A stretch of DNA of 64,000 nt from JAJZGK01 sp035538795 (GCA_035538795.1 DATLJS010000011.1:124001-188000), one strand, 5' to 3'; shown: positions 42,249 through 49,783, numbered from the stretch's first letter. Notes: generated by a model not told the origin, from the letters alone. A program made the numbers and translations.

Positions 42249-42986
42249 TTCCAAGGCGCGGGCCGTCACGGCGGTGGGGTCGATTTTCTTCAGGCCGTCA
42301 TTCAGGGCGGCCGTGAGCACGGCGCCGTTCTGATCCTTGCGGAAACAGACATGGATCGGCTTGTTGTCCAGCAGGTGGGCGTTGAACTGGAATTGGTCGG
42401 CGCTGCCGCGCAAGGCTTGATCGCTGGACAGCAGATAGCGCATGACGTTTTGGTCAATGACGGCGGCGCGAATGCGGCGGGCCAGAAGCTTGCGCAGATT
42501 GGTGGCGTCGTCGGTGGCTCTCTCCACCGTCAACTCGCCGCGTAGAGCCATGGCGTCGAAATCGGGGGTGTTGACGTAGCCTTGGACGGTGCCGATGGGA
42601 ATTTGCTTCAAGTCGGCCAACGTCGTCCAGGCGACGGGAGCGTCCTTGCGCTGGACGAAGCCCACCGGGCTTTGGCCGATGGGTTGGGACCATGAACAGA
42701 AAGCGTTGCGTTCCGACGCGTAATAGGTGGGGAACACCCCATCTGTTTGCGGATCGTTGCGGACGGCCAGCATGGCCCGCTGCCAGGGAACGTAGCTGAT
42801 TTCCACCTCGTAGCCGACGGCGGCGAAGGCGGCGCGAACCACCGCGTCGGATGCGCCGTGGCCGTCGGTGGCGGTGGTGTATGGGGGCCATTCCAGGGAC
42901 GCCAGACGCACGACACGGTTTTCGGCCCAGGCCGGCACGGCCATCAGGCTGCAAACGAAAACCAATATAAGGCGAAACTTATTCAA
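42234..42986 (-). CDS. Periplasmic substrate-binding protein, family 3-like
   Basis: 250 residues with a signal peptide (cleavage after AWA near residue 22) and a type II periplasmic binding fold: ASLEWPPYT (~29), 'MLAVRNDPQTDGVFPTYY' (~72), and a hinge crossing near IGTVQGYVN. Such single-domain proteins without permease neighbours are common in alphaproteobacteria as polar amino acid or signal-sensing binding proteins. No ABC permease or histidine kinase is adjacent, so it may act with a remote transporter. Convergent with pfp. Confidence 0.8.
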   Translation of the reverse strand: MNKFRLILVFVCSLMAVPAWAENRVVRLASLEWPPYTTATDGHGASDAVVRAAFAAVGYEVEISYVPWQRAMLAVRNDPQTDGVFPTYYASERNAFCSWSQPIGQSPVGFVQRKDAPVAWTTLADLKQIPIGTVQGYVNTPDFDAMALRGELTVERATDDATNLRKLLARRIRAAVIDQNVMRYLLSSDQALRGSADQFQFNAHLLDNKPIHVCFRKDQNGAVLTAALNDGLKKIDPTAVTARALEGLGW

Positions 42987-43061
42987 GTCGCCATCCCCTG
43001 TTTCCGGCCGTTCCCCAACGGCATAACAAGGACTCTATACCTAAGAGGCTCTGTCGCCAAG

Positions 43062-44948
43062 TCAGATCGCCTGTTGGGCCTCTTCCAACGCTTCATGGGC
43101 AGCCAACCAGTCTTCCTCGGCTGCGGCCAAGGACTTTTCAACCTCGCCAAGTTCCCGTTGCAAGGTCTGCACCTTGTCGCCGGGTCCATTATACAACTTG
43201 GGGTCGGCCAGCTTGCCTTCAAGGTCGGATTTTTTCCGCCCCAGGGTTTCCATGCGTTTTTCAGCGTCCTGAACTTTTTTGCGCAAGGGCGCCAACTGCG
43301 CGCGCATTTCCGCGGCGGCGCGGCGTTCGTCCTTGCGGTTGGGGCTGGTTTCCTTGGGATCGCGGCCTTCGCGGCGGGCCTCGCGAGCCTGATCCAGCAG
43401 ATATTTCTTATAAGCTTCCAGATCGCCGTCGAAATTCTGCACCTGTCCGTCGGCCACCAGCCACAGACGGTCGGCGGCCAATTCGATCATGTGGGGATCG
43501 TGGCTGATCAGCACGACGGCGCCGTCATAGGCGTTCAGCGCCGAGACCAAAGCCTCGCGGCTGTCGATGTCCAGATGGTTGGTCGGTTCGTCCAGGATCA
43601 TCAGATGCGGGGCATCGCGGCTCATCAGGGCGAACAGCAGCCGGGCCTTTTCGCCGCCCGACAGATTGGCGACCTTGATGTTGGCCCGGTCCTGCTCGAA
43701 GCCGAAGCGTCCCAGTTGGGCGCGCACCTTGGGTTCGGTGGCCAGGGGCATCAATTCCTGCATGTGATCGTAAGGCGTGGCGTCGAGGCGCAGTTCCTCG
43801 GTCTGGTGCTGGGCGAAATAGCCGATTTTCAGCTTCGGCGATTTCTGCAGCTTGCCTTGCAAAAGGGGCAGTCGCCCCGACAGCACCTTGGCCAGGGTCG
43901 ACTTTCCGTTGCCGTTGGCGCCCAGTAGGGCGATGCGGTCGTCCATGTCGATGCGCAAGGACAGATTGCGCAGCACCGGCTTTCCCGGGGCGTAACCGGC
44001 CTGTCCCTGCTCGATGGCGACCACCGGCGGCGACAGGGGCTCCGGGTCGGGGAAGTCGAAACTGATCGGCTGATCCTCGATCACCGAAATGGGCGGCCCC
44101 AGGCGTTCCAGCATCTTAACCCGGCTTTGCGCTTGGGCGGCCTTGGTGGCCTTGGCGCGGAAACGGTCGATGAAGGCCTGCAACTTGCGGCGCTGATCCA
44201 ATTGTTTCGAGGCGGCCTTGGCGGCTAGTTCCATCTTTTCCCGGCGGACCTGCTCGAAGCGGTCGTAATTGCCGCCATAGGCCACCAGCTTGCACTGGTC
44301 GATATGAACGATGCGGTCCACCACTTCGTTGAGCATGCCGCGGTCGTGGCTGATCACCACCAGGGTGCCGGGATAGGTGGACAGATAGTTTTCCAGCCAC
44401 AGAGTGGCTTCCAGATCCAGATGGTTGGTCGGTTCGTCCAGCAGCAGCAGGTCGGGGCGGGCGAACAAGGCGCCGGCCAGGGCGACGCGCATGCGCCAGC
44501 CGCCCGAGAAGCTTCGCACCGGACGGCTCTGCGCGTCGGCGTCGAAGCCCAGTCCGGCCAGAATGGCGGCGGCGCGGGCCGGAGCGGAATGGGCGTCGAT
44601 GGCGGCCATGCGTTCGTGAATCTCGGCCAGCCGGTGACCGTCGTGGCTGCTTTCGGCTTCGGCTAGCAGGGCGGTTCGTTCAGGGTCGTGGGCCAGCACG
44701 CAGTCGATCAGGCTTTCCTCGCCGTCGGGGGCGTCCTGCGACACCTGTCCCACCTTGGCGCGGGGGCGGATGCTGATGGAGCCGCCGTCGGAGTGCAGTT
44801 CGTTCAGGATCAGCTTGAACAGGGTGGATTTGCCGGCTCCGTTGCGGCCGATCAGGCCGACGCGCTGACCGGCCGAGATGTGGACGGTGGCGGCGTCGAA
44901 CAGAATGCGTCCGGAAATACGGTAGGTAAGGTCGTTGATATGCAGCAT
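43062..44948 (-). CDS. ABC-F family ATP-binding protein (YheS/Uup type)
   Basis: 628 residues, two ABC ATPase domains and no membrane segments. The first domain has Walker A GRNGAGKST (~35), signature SFSGG near 145 and Walker B LLLDEPTNHLD. The second has GANGNGKST (~342), LSGGEKARL (~425) and LILDEPTNHLD. The interdomain linker is rich in basic residues (about 225-275), and a charged coiled coil ends the chain (530-628). ABC-F proteins act on ribosomes. The long C-terminal coiled coil fits the Uup/YheS group. Start set at MLHINDLT; the 14 upstream codons are not conserved in look. Divergent from modD. Confidence 0.92.
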   Translation of the reverse strand: MLHINDLTYRISGRILFDAATVHISAGQRVGLIGRNGAGKSTLFKLILNELHSDGGSISIRPRAKVGQVSQDAPDGEESLIDCVLAHDPERTALLAEAESSHDGHRLAEIHERMAAIDAHSAPARAAAILAGLGFDADAQSRPVRSFSGGWRMRVALAGALFARPDLLLLDEPTNHLDLEATLWLENYLSTYPGTLVVISHDRGMLNEVVDRIVHIDQCKLVAYGGNYDRFEQVRREKMELAAKAASKQLDQRRKLQAFIDRFRAKATKAAQAQSRVKMLERLGPPISVIEDQPISFDFPDPEPLSPPVVAIEQGQAGYAPGKPVLRNLSLRIDMDDRIALLGANGNGKSTLAKVLSGRLPLLQGKLQKSPKLKIGYFAQHQTEELRLDATPYDHMQELMPLATEPKVRAQLGRFGFEQDRANIKVANLSGGEKARLLFALMSRDAPHLMILDEPTNHLDIDSREALVSALNAYDGAVVLISHDPHMIELAADRLWLVADGQVQNFDGDLEAYKKYLLDQAREARREGRDPKETSPNRKDERRAAAEMRAQLAPLRKKVQDAEKRMETLGRKKSDLEGKLADPKLYNGPGDKVQTLQRELGEVEKSLAAAEEDWLAAHEALEEAQQAI

Positions 44949-45019
44949 GGCCGGGTGGGAATACCATCTTTGCGCCTTTGGGCTCAACACCTGGCGGCAG
45001 ATGAGGTAGAGTTTTTCCC

Positions 45020-45862
45020 ATGTACCGCTTGCCCGACGAATTGCTGAGCCGTCTTCTGAGCGAAGATATGCCTCACGGCGACCTGACCACCCACCTGTTG
45101 GGGATCGGTTCGAAACCGGCCGCCATGACGTTCGCGGCGCGGGGCGCCATGGTCGTAGCCTGTATCGAGGAGGCGGCGCGCATCGTCGAGCTGGCGGGCG
45201 GCTGGGCCGAGATGCTGGTCGCTTCTGGCGATGCCGTGGCCGATCAAGGGCTGCTGCTGCGGGCCGAAGGCTCGGCGGAATCTTTGCTGGCTGCCTGGAA
45301 GGTGGCGCAGACCTTGGTCGAACAGGCGTCGGGCATCGCCTCGGCCGTGCGCCGGATGGTCGAAGCGGCGGCCTCGGCGGGCGGGGCCACTATCGCCTGT
45401 ACCCGCAAAAGCTTTCCCGGCACCCGGGCCGTTTCATTGAAGGCGGTGTTGGCGGGCGGCGGAGTGCCCCATCGATTGGGATTGTCGGATACCATTCTGG
45501 TGTTCCCCGAGCATCGGGCTTTCATGGCCGGCGATCTGGCCGGCTATCTTCTTCGCCTGCGCCAGGGCGCGCCCGAGAAGAGGCTGGTGGCCGAAGCCGC
45601 CACCCATGAAGACGCTCTGCTGCTGGCCGAAGCCGGGATCGACGTGCTGCAGCTGGAAAAGTTTCCGCCGGAGCAGGTGGCGCTTCTGGCGCAATCCTTG
45701 GCCGGTTTTTCGCCCCGGCCGGTGATCGCCGCTGCCGGCGGGGTCAATGCCAAGAACGCCGAGGCCTATGTTCGCGCCGGGGCTGGCGTGCTAGTCACCA
45801 GCGCGCCCTACAACGCCCCGCCAGCCGAAGTGCAGGTCAGGATTCATCCTTCGCCAGTTTGA
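45020..45862 (+). CDS. modD: ModD, nicotinate-nucleotide pyrophosphorylase-like protein
   Basis: 280 residues with the QPRTase fold, as in NadC: EDMPHGDLTT at residue 15, ACTRKSFPGTRAVSLKAVLAGGG near 125, PHRLGLSDTIL, and a C-terminal phosphate-binding barrel (VIAAAGGVNAKNAEAYVRAGAGVLVTSAPY). The wording 'KSFPGTR' and 'PHRLGLSDTILVFPEH' matches the ModD branch associated with molybdate transport rather than NadC. Its exact reaction is not settled to my knowledge. Unusually, no modABC or mo-pterin gene is next to it; it sits between an ABC-F gene and a GNAT gene. Confidence 0.85.
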   Translation: MYRLPDELLSRLLSEDMPHGDLTTHLLGIGSKPAAMTFAARGAMVVACIEEAARIVELAGGWAEMLVASGDAVADQGLLLRAEGSAESLLAAWKVAQTLVEQASGIASAVRRMVEAAASAGGATIACTRKSFPGTRAVSLKAVLAGGGVPHRLGLSDTILVFPEHRAFMAGDLAGYLLRLRQGAPEKRLVAEAATHEDALLLAEAGIDVLQLEKFPPEQVALLAQSLAGFSPRPVIAAAGGVNAKNAEAYVRAGAGVLVTSAPYNAPPAEVQVRIHPSPV

Positions 45863-46328
45863 GCATGGCCTCCCGGTCCAGGCGGTGCGGCATCCAGTCG
45901 GTCAAAGCGTTGAAGCCTAGGCTTTCGTAAAACCTCCGCGCTTTTTCGTTCCAATTCAGCACATTGACGTCCAGGCGGCAGGCGCCGCGTTCGGCGGCCA
46001 GCTTGGCGGCGGCGGTCACCAGCGCCTTGCCGGCGCCGCTGCCTCGGGCTTCTTCCTCGATGAACAAATCGTGGATCATCAGGGTGGCCGCGCCCCGCCA
46101 GCTGGAATAAGCCTGATAAAGAATGGTCATGCCGCGCACCGTCCCGTCCAGCTCGGCCAGCAGAACCTCGATGCGGGGATGGGAGCCGAAGGCGTCGCGC
46201 CGCAAGGTGGCTTCGTCCAGGGCGACGCCACCGGGTTCGCCTTCGAAAGCGGCCAGCTGGTTCAGCAGATTGAGAATGCGAGGAGCGTCGTCGGGACGGG
46301 CGGGGCGGGTCTGCAATTTGGCGTGCAT
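45837..46328 (-). CDS. GNAT family N-acetyltransferase
   Basis: 163 residues with the acetyl-CoA-binding motif A of GNATs (LFIEEEARGSGAGKALVTAAAKLA, ~80-103; the loop R-x-x-G-x-G/A is RGSGAG) and motif B VLNWNEKARRFYESLGF near 130. This resembles the diamine/spermidine acetyltransferase-like subgroup by FYESLGF, but the substrate is unknown. The start MHAKLQ is chosen since the 42 residues upstream are rich in unconserved charged sequence. It converges on modD, overlapping it by 26 bases. Confidence 0.85.
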   Translation of the reverse strand: MHAKLQTRPARPDDAPRILNLLNQLAAFEGEPGGVALDEATLRRDAFGSHPRIEVLLAELDGTVRGMTILYQAYSSWRGAATLMIHDLFIEEEARGSGAGKALVTAAAKLAAERGACRLDVNVLNWNEKARRFYESLGFNALTDWMPHRLDREAMLKLAKDES

Positions 46329-46357
46329 AGGGGGGCGTCCTGGTTTCGTCGGAAGGA

Positions 46358-46379
46358 AGAAGCATCGCCGGATGCTTCT
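46358..46379. repeat. Nine-base inverted repeat in the leader of the GNAT gene
   Basis: AGAAGCATC and GATGCTTCT flank GCCG, 30 bases upstream of the GNAT start. A hairpin on either strand; no U-run, so more likely an operator or leader structure than a terminator. Confidence 0.4.
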
Positions 46380-46468
46380 AAGGAAAGAGCGAATGATAAC
46401 TTCTGATAAAACCCCATGCATCAAAAGGTGGAAATTCGCGGGGAATTGGTTCAATACGTGGCGGATTT

Positions 46469-46498
46469 CACAGCGTCCCCTTGCGGAAACACGCTGTG
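46469..46498. promoter_or_regulatory. Dyad CACAGCG-N16-CGCTGTG upstream of the PraR-like gene
   Basis: Seven-base arms at 46469-46475 and 46492-46498 enclose a possible -35 (TTGCGG, 46481-46486), with an AT-rich stretch (TAATATGATATG) after the second arm. The placement suits a repressor site, perhaps for autoregulation. Confidence 0.45.
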
Positions 46499-46542
46499 CG
46501 AGTAATATGATATGCGTAACTCTGATTTACGGGGTGCCTAAA

Positions 46543-47025
46543 GTGACAGCCGCACTGAAACAAAAAAACCATGGCCGTGGTGTCCCCCGGGCAAGAATGC
46601 CCGACGGTGCTCCCAATCCTGTCGACCTGTTCGTCGGCAACCGTTTGCGCCAGGCCCGCACTTTGCGGGGACTGACCCAGGAACAGCTGGGCGCCCGGGT
46701 TGGGATCGCTTTCCAGCAGGTTCAGAAATACGAACGGGGATCCAATCGTATTTCTGCCGGACGTCTCTATGAAATGGCGCAGGCGCTTGGCGTGCCGGTG
46801 ACCTATTTCTTCGAAGGCATGTCCGACGCCGTGGCCGAAGCCAGCCCTGCCCAGGTGCATTCCGGCTTCGACGCGACTTTGGCGGTCGAAAGCATCGAGT
46901 CCGACGAGTCCAGCAAGCGCGAGGCGTTGCAATTGGTGCGGGCCTTTACCCGCATGTCCGACGAAGGTGTGCGCCGCAGCTTCCTTGAGATGGTCAAAAG
47001 CTTCGCTCCCAAGGATGCCGATTAA
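46543..47025 (+). CDS. PraR-like HTH (XRE/Cro family) transcriptional regulator
   Basis: 160 residues. The HTH covers about 26-85: NPVDLFVGNRLRQARTLRGLTQEQLG, recognition helix FQQVQKYERG, then AGRLYEMAQALGVPVTYFFEG. The combination NPVD-x-x-VG-x-R and FQQ-QKYE-G-NRI is that of alphaproteobacterial PraR/PhrR-type regulators, known in rhizobia to affect quorum sensing and surface attachment. The C-terminal helix bundle (120-155) is a dimerisation candidate. Here it lies next to luxI/luxR, convergent with them. Starts are uncertain: GTG at 46543 has GGGG eight bases upstream; ATG at 46597 would remove 18 variable residues. Confidence 0.85.
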   Translation: MTAALKQKNHGRGVPRARMPDGAPNPVDLFVGNRLRQARTLRGLTQEQLGARVGIAFQQVQKYERGSNRISAGRLYEMAQALGVPVTYFFEGMSDAVAEASPAQVHSGFDATLAVESIESDESSKREALQLVRAFTRMSDEGVRRSFLEMVKSFAPKDAD

Positions 47026-47045
47026 GCTTTGACCGCAAACATGTG

Positions 47046-47082
47046 AAAAGCCCGCCGGCCAGTTACCGGCGGGCTCTTTTTT
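47046..47082. terminator. Bidirectional terminator between the HTH gene and the luxI operon
   Basis: AGCCCGCCGG and CCGGCGGGCT form a ten-base stem, followed by CTTTTTT on plus and by TTTTC on minus. Confidence 0.88.
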
Positions 47083-47095
47083 ATGAAAAGTGGGA

Positions 47096-47344
47096 TTATT
47101 CGGCAACCTGGCTGGGAAGCGCCAAGTCTCGGGCCGTCAAGCTGGCCATGCCGATCAGAAGCGCTAGCTCGCCTTCGCCCAGGCGGATCGCCTCGTCCTC
47201 CAGGTAACGCAGCGATAGCCACATGCCCCGAAGATTTTCCTGGGACGAAGACTCGTATTCGCTTTCGGCCTCGTCATGTCCTTGTTGTTGTGCGGAAGGC
47301 TCTTCGTGCCGGCGCACGGGGAATTGCAAAATGCAGGCAGTCAT
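47096..47344 (-). CDS. Small uncharacterised protein translationally coupled to luxI
   Basis: 82 residues, acidic, with a Gln/Glu/Ser-rich low-complexity middle (about 15-36) and a C-terminal helical part (LRGMWLSLRYLEDEAIRLGEGELALLIGMASLTARDLAL) whose hydrophobic spacing suggests a helical hairpin or dimer. No signal peptide or known domain recognised. Its ATG overlaps the luxI TGA by one base (TGATG), a strong sign of coupled translation, and the transcript ends at the terminator at 47046-47082. It may be an adaptor or modulator of the quorum-sensing circuit; that is inference. Confidence 0.75.
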   Translation of the reverse strand: MTACILQFPVRRHEEPSAQQQGHDEAESEYESSSQENLRGMWLSLRYLEDEAIRLGEGELALLIGMASLTARDLALPSQVAE

Positions 47345-47967
47345 CAGGCGGCCCTCCGGGAAAAATCGGCAGGCAGCACCGATTCGGTGATGCCGCAACG
47401 TTCGCGCACGCGGCGCAGGGAATCTTCGGAGACTTCGGTGATTTCCCCCATGACGTCGACGCCGTCCATGCGGTGGGGATCGCCCAGGCGGGTCAAATTC
47501 CAGCCGCAGCGGCGCAGGATGCGCTCGACGCGGGCGTCGGAAACCGACACCAGATGGGTCAGGCCCAGATTCAGGGCGTATTCCATGATGCCGGCCAGCA
47601 ATTCTCCGGTGGGATTGATGCAGCCGGCCAGGCGGTCGGGACGGTGATCGACGGCCAGACGGGTGGCCTCCCAGATCAGGGCGCTGCGCGGCGGAGCCCC
47701 GTCGGCCGCTAGAAAGGGAAAGACATCGCCCAGCAGATGCGGTCGGTCGGTCGGCAGCAGGCGGCAACTGGCGACAGCTTCGTCTCGGGGGTTGGTAACG
47801 ATCAGGTGCTGGGCGAAGCTATGATCGAACTGATCCAGCTCGGCGCCTTCCCGACAGTCGAGATGCCAGCCCAGGCGCTTGACGAAAACCTCGTAACGCA
47901 ATTCGAACATGGAAGCGGCCAGAGCTTTGTGCTGGTCGATTCGGTCACCGGCGATAATGTGCAACAT
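47344..47967 (-). CDS. luxI: Acyl-homoserine-lactone synthase (LuxI family)
   Basis: 207 residues. Makes AHL signals from SAM and an acyl-ACP/CoA. The key LuxI residues are present in order: Arg, Phe and Trp in FELRYEVFVKRLGWHL (~20), the acidic pair in ELDQFD (~43), Arg in ASCRLLPT (~66), and Glu-x-x-Arg in WEATRLAV (~100). All expected catalytic positions are kept, so it should be active; the acyl chain cannot be told. The start at 47967 has GGGAGG six bases upstream; the frame's first codon at 48009 is ruled out by this. A lux-box-like dyad is 62 bases before the start. Confidence 0.95.
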   Translation of the reverse strand: MLHIIAGDRIDQHKALAASMFELRYEVFVKRLGWHLDCREGAELDQFDHSFAQHLIVTNPRDEAVASCRLLPTDRPHLLGDVFPFLAADGAPPRSALIWEATRLAVDHRPDRLAGCINPTGELLAGIMEYALNLGLTHLVSVSDARVERILRRCGWNLTRLGDPHRMDGVDVMGEITEVSEDSLRRVRERCGITESVLPADFSRRAA

Positions 47968-48028
47968 GGCGTCCCTCCCGCGGTCGTGCCCCGAGATGGA
48001 GTGAAGCAAATTCGGCCGGAAAATTTAG

Positions 48029-48046
48029 CCTCTAGAAAAGTAGAGG
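48029..48046. promoter_or_regulatory. Lux-box-like perfect dyad upstream of luxI
   Basis: CCTCTA-GAAAAG-TAGAGG: six-base arms, 18 bp overall, in the 107-base gap between luxR and luxI, 62 bases before the luxI ATG. Size and position match known lux boxes. An alternative reading is a weak terminator of luxR, as CTAAATTTT follows on minus. Confidence 0.5.
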
Positions 48047-48074
48047 GTGTCCCGTCGGGCAGGGCGGCCGGAGG

Positions 48075-48827
48075 TCAGTCCAGGCTGATCAGGCCCATCA
48101 TGATGGCCTTGACCACCGCGTGGGTGCGGTTGGTCACGCCCAGCTTACGTTTGGCGTTTTCCACATGGAAAACCACCGACGCCTCGGCCAGATGCAGAAT
48201 CTGCGAAATATCCCAGGTGCTTTTGCCGACGGCGGTCCATTGCAGCACCTCGCGCTCGCGGGCGGTCAGGACCGATTTGCGCTTGGTGGCGCCGTGCATG
48301 CGCTCGATCAGCATGCTGCCGGCGTGGTTGTGGTAGTAAAGCGCCAGAAGATGCAGTTCGTTGCGGTGTTCTTCGATCAGCTTTTCGGCCTCGCGGCCTT
48401 TGGCGTCAGGTACGACGGACATCATGGCGAACTCGCCTTTGTGACCGTGAATGGGAATGCTCAAGCCCTTCTCGATGGAAAGGTCGGCGGCTTCCTTGTA
48501 CAGGGTGGCCTGCTTGCCTTCGAGCTTGTCGGGCGAAGCGACCCGATCCCATTCGAAAGGCAGCATCAGCTTGGGGCCATGGGAAATCACCGGATCGACC
48601 CGCACGTAATCCTGGTTGATGTAGTGCTGCACCCAGTCGTCGGGATAAGAGGTGATGACATAGGGCAGATAGGTGCCCAGGCCGGCGATCTTGACGATGT
48701 GATAGGTGAAGTACTTCAGCCCGATGTCCCGCGCGCGGGTTTCGAACACGGCGCGCAAATCGTCCAAATCGTTGGTCGATTGCAAGCCGGTAATGAAACT
48801 TTCCAAAACGGCGGTTGAATTGCCCAC
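48075..48827 (-). CDS. luxR: LuxR family AHL-responsive transcriptional regulator
   Basis: 250 residues. The N-terminal autoinducer-binding domain (about 10-165) keeps the TraR-type ligand residues: Trp and Tyr in YPDDWVQHYINQDYVRVDPV (~58-77), Asp in VDPV, Trp in PFEWDRV (~92) and Gly in GLSIPIHG (~121). The C-terminal GerE HTH (185-245) has LTAREREVLQWTAVGKS and the recognition helix region VVFHVENAKRKLGVTNR. It is therefore a full AHL receptor, not a solo with altered pocket. GTG at 48827 has GAGG five bases upstream and is preferred; a TTG at 48884 would add 19 residues. It lies 107 bases upstream of luxI on the same strand. Confidence 0.93.
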   Translation of the reverse strand: MGNSTAVLESFITGLQSTNDLDDLRAVFETRARDIGLKYFTYHIVKIAGLGTYLPYVITSYPDDWVQHYINQDYVRVDPVISHGPKLMLPFEWDRVASPDKLEGKQATLYKEAADLSIEKGLSIPIHGHKGEFAMMSVVPDAKGREAEKLIEEHRNELHLLALYYHNHAGSMLIERMHGATKRKSVLTAREREVLQWTAVGKSTWDISQILHLAEASVVFHVENAKRKLGVTNRTHAVVKAIMMGLISLD

Positions 48828-48954
48828 GCTGACCTCGAAAGGTGTATTAGGGGTCGGAAATGAATTTTTAGCATGAATTCCCAAGGGTTGCGTACAGTTT
48901 CAAACTATATTCATAAAAAACTTCGGCGCGAAAAAATGCCGGCGGGCTGATGAT

Positions 48955-48972
48955 ATTCCGGGTACCCGGAAT
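48955..48972. promoter_or_regulatory. Perfect 18-bp palindrome between luxR and the receiver gene
   Basis: ATTCCGGGTACCCGGAAT reads the same on both strands. It lies midway in the 257-base gap between the divergent luxR (48827) and pseudo-receiver (49085) genes. A dimeric regulator site for either or both promoters is likely. The sequence differs from the dyad before luxI, so a different protein may bind. Confidence 0.6.
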
Positions 48973-49084
48973 GCGCTGCGCCGGACGGCGGGATTGAACC
49001 GTCCTTGGGCTTTGTGTCATATGTCATCTTTCCGCCGTGAGCGGTGCGCGAAGGTCATAGAGACTTGGATTGCAGACCGGAAAA

Positions 49085-49525
49085 ATGACGCCGTCGATCT
49101 CTTCCTCCCTCCTTGCCGGCCGCAAGATCATGATGGCCGTCGAGGGCAAGCTTCTGCGCGAACTGCTCGTCACCATGATGAAGCAGGCCGGAGCCGGCCG
49201 TTTTCTTTTCGGCAACGGGGTGGAGATGTTGCGTCAGGTCCGGGAGTTCGCCCCCGATCTGATTTTCTGCGAGATGCAGATGAGCATGCTGGGCGGATTG
49301 GATTTCACCCGCCAGATGCGCAATGCCTACATGATGAAGACGCCGTTGATTCTGCTGGTGCCGCGCGCCGACGGCGATTCGTCGGCGGCCGGTTTGAAGG
49401 CTGGGGCGACGGTGGCGCTGGGCGTGCCCTTTTCCGTCAACGAGGTGACGGAGGCCGTGCGCAAGGCGTTGGAAGGCAATGCCACGGAAAAGGCGGGCAA
49501 GATCGACTGGAGCCGCTATTCCTGA
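49085..49525 (+). CDS. Degenerate response-regulator receiver protein (pseudo-receiver)
   Basis: 146 residues, a stand-alone CheY-like fold, with no output domain. The phosphoacceptor Asp is replaced by Glu (E63, in LIFCEMQMSMLGG). The acidic pair of beta-1 is missing (MMAVEGKLL), and the conserved Lys before Pro-Phe is Val (V114-P115-F116). It therefore should not be phosphorylated; Glu may mimic the active state. The expected order of beta/alpha elements is otherwise intact (GLDFTRQMRN, TPLILLVPRADGD, GLKAGATVALG). It is divergent from luxR. The start at 49085 has CGGAAAA just upstream; TTG at 49070 is possible. Confidence 0.82.
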   Translation: MTPSISSSLLAGRKIMMAVEGKLLRELLVTMMKQAGAGRFLFGNGVEMLRQVREFAPDLIFCEMQMSMLGGLDFTRQMRNAYMMKTPLILLVPRADGDSSAAGLKAGATVALGVPFSVNEVTEAVRKALEGNATEKAGKIDWSRYS

Positions 49526-49732
49526 TCAGCGCTGCTTTCTCGGGCGCTTTTTCTGGCCTTGCTGCTCGCCTTTCTTCCGCTCGGCGAACAACCGCCCGGC
49601 CTGCAAGGCGGCGGGACGGGTCAGGTAATTTCCGCACTCGAAGCGTTGTCCCTCGAACGTCACGGCCAGACTGAATTTGCCGGGGCCGTCTTCAGTGACC
49701 TCGATGCGGGGTTCGTCGGCGGCTGTGGCCAT
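49526..49732 (-). CDS. Small hypothetical protein, basic C-terminus
   Basis: 68 residues: an N-terminal region predicted as beta strands (RIEVTEDGPGKFSLAVTFEGQRF), a short helical part (RPAALQAGRLFAERKK), and a Lys/Arg/Gln-rich tail (GEQQGQKKRPRKQR). It is probably cytoplasmic; nucleic-acid contact by the tail is a guess. AGGAG is about eight bases before the ATG, which supports a real gene. It abuts the end of the convergent pseudo-receiver gene with no gap. Confidence 0.7.
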   Translation of the reverse strand: MATAADEPRIEVTEDGPGKFSLAVTFEGQRFECGNYLTRPAALQAGRLFAERKKGEQQGQKKRPRKQR

Positions 49733-49783
49733 GGACTGTCTCCTGAAATGGGAGGCGGAGTGTGGCGCTGAAATTCCTTCCGG

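Noticed and set aside
46123..46542. N-terminal extension of the PraR-like regulator from 46123
   Set aside because: The first ~140 residues of that frame lie antisense to the GNAT gene and over its promoter region; the HTH family starts near 46543-46597.
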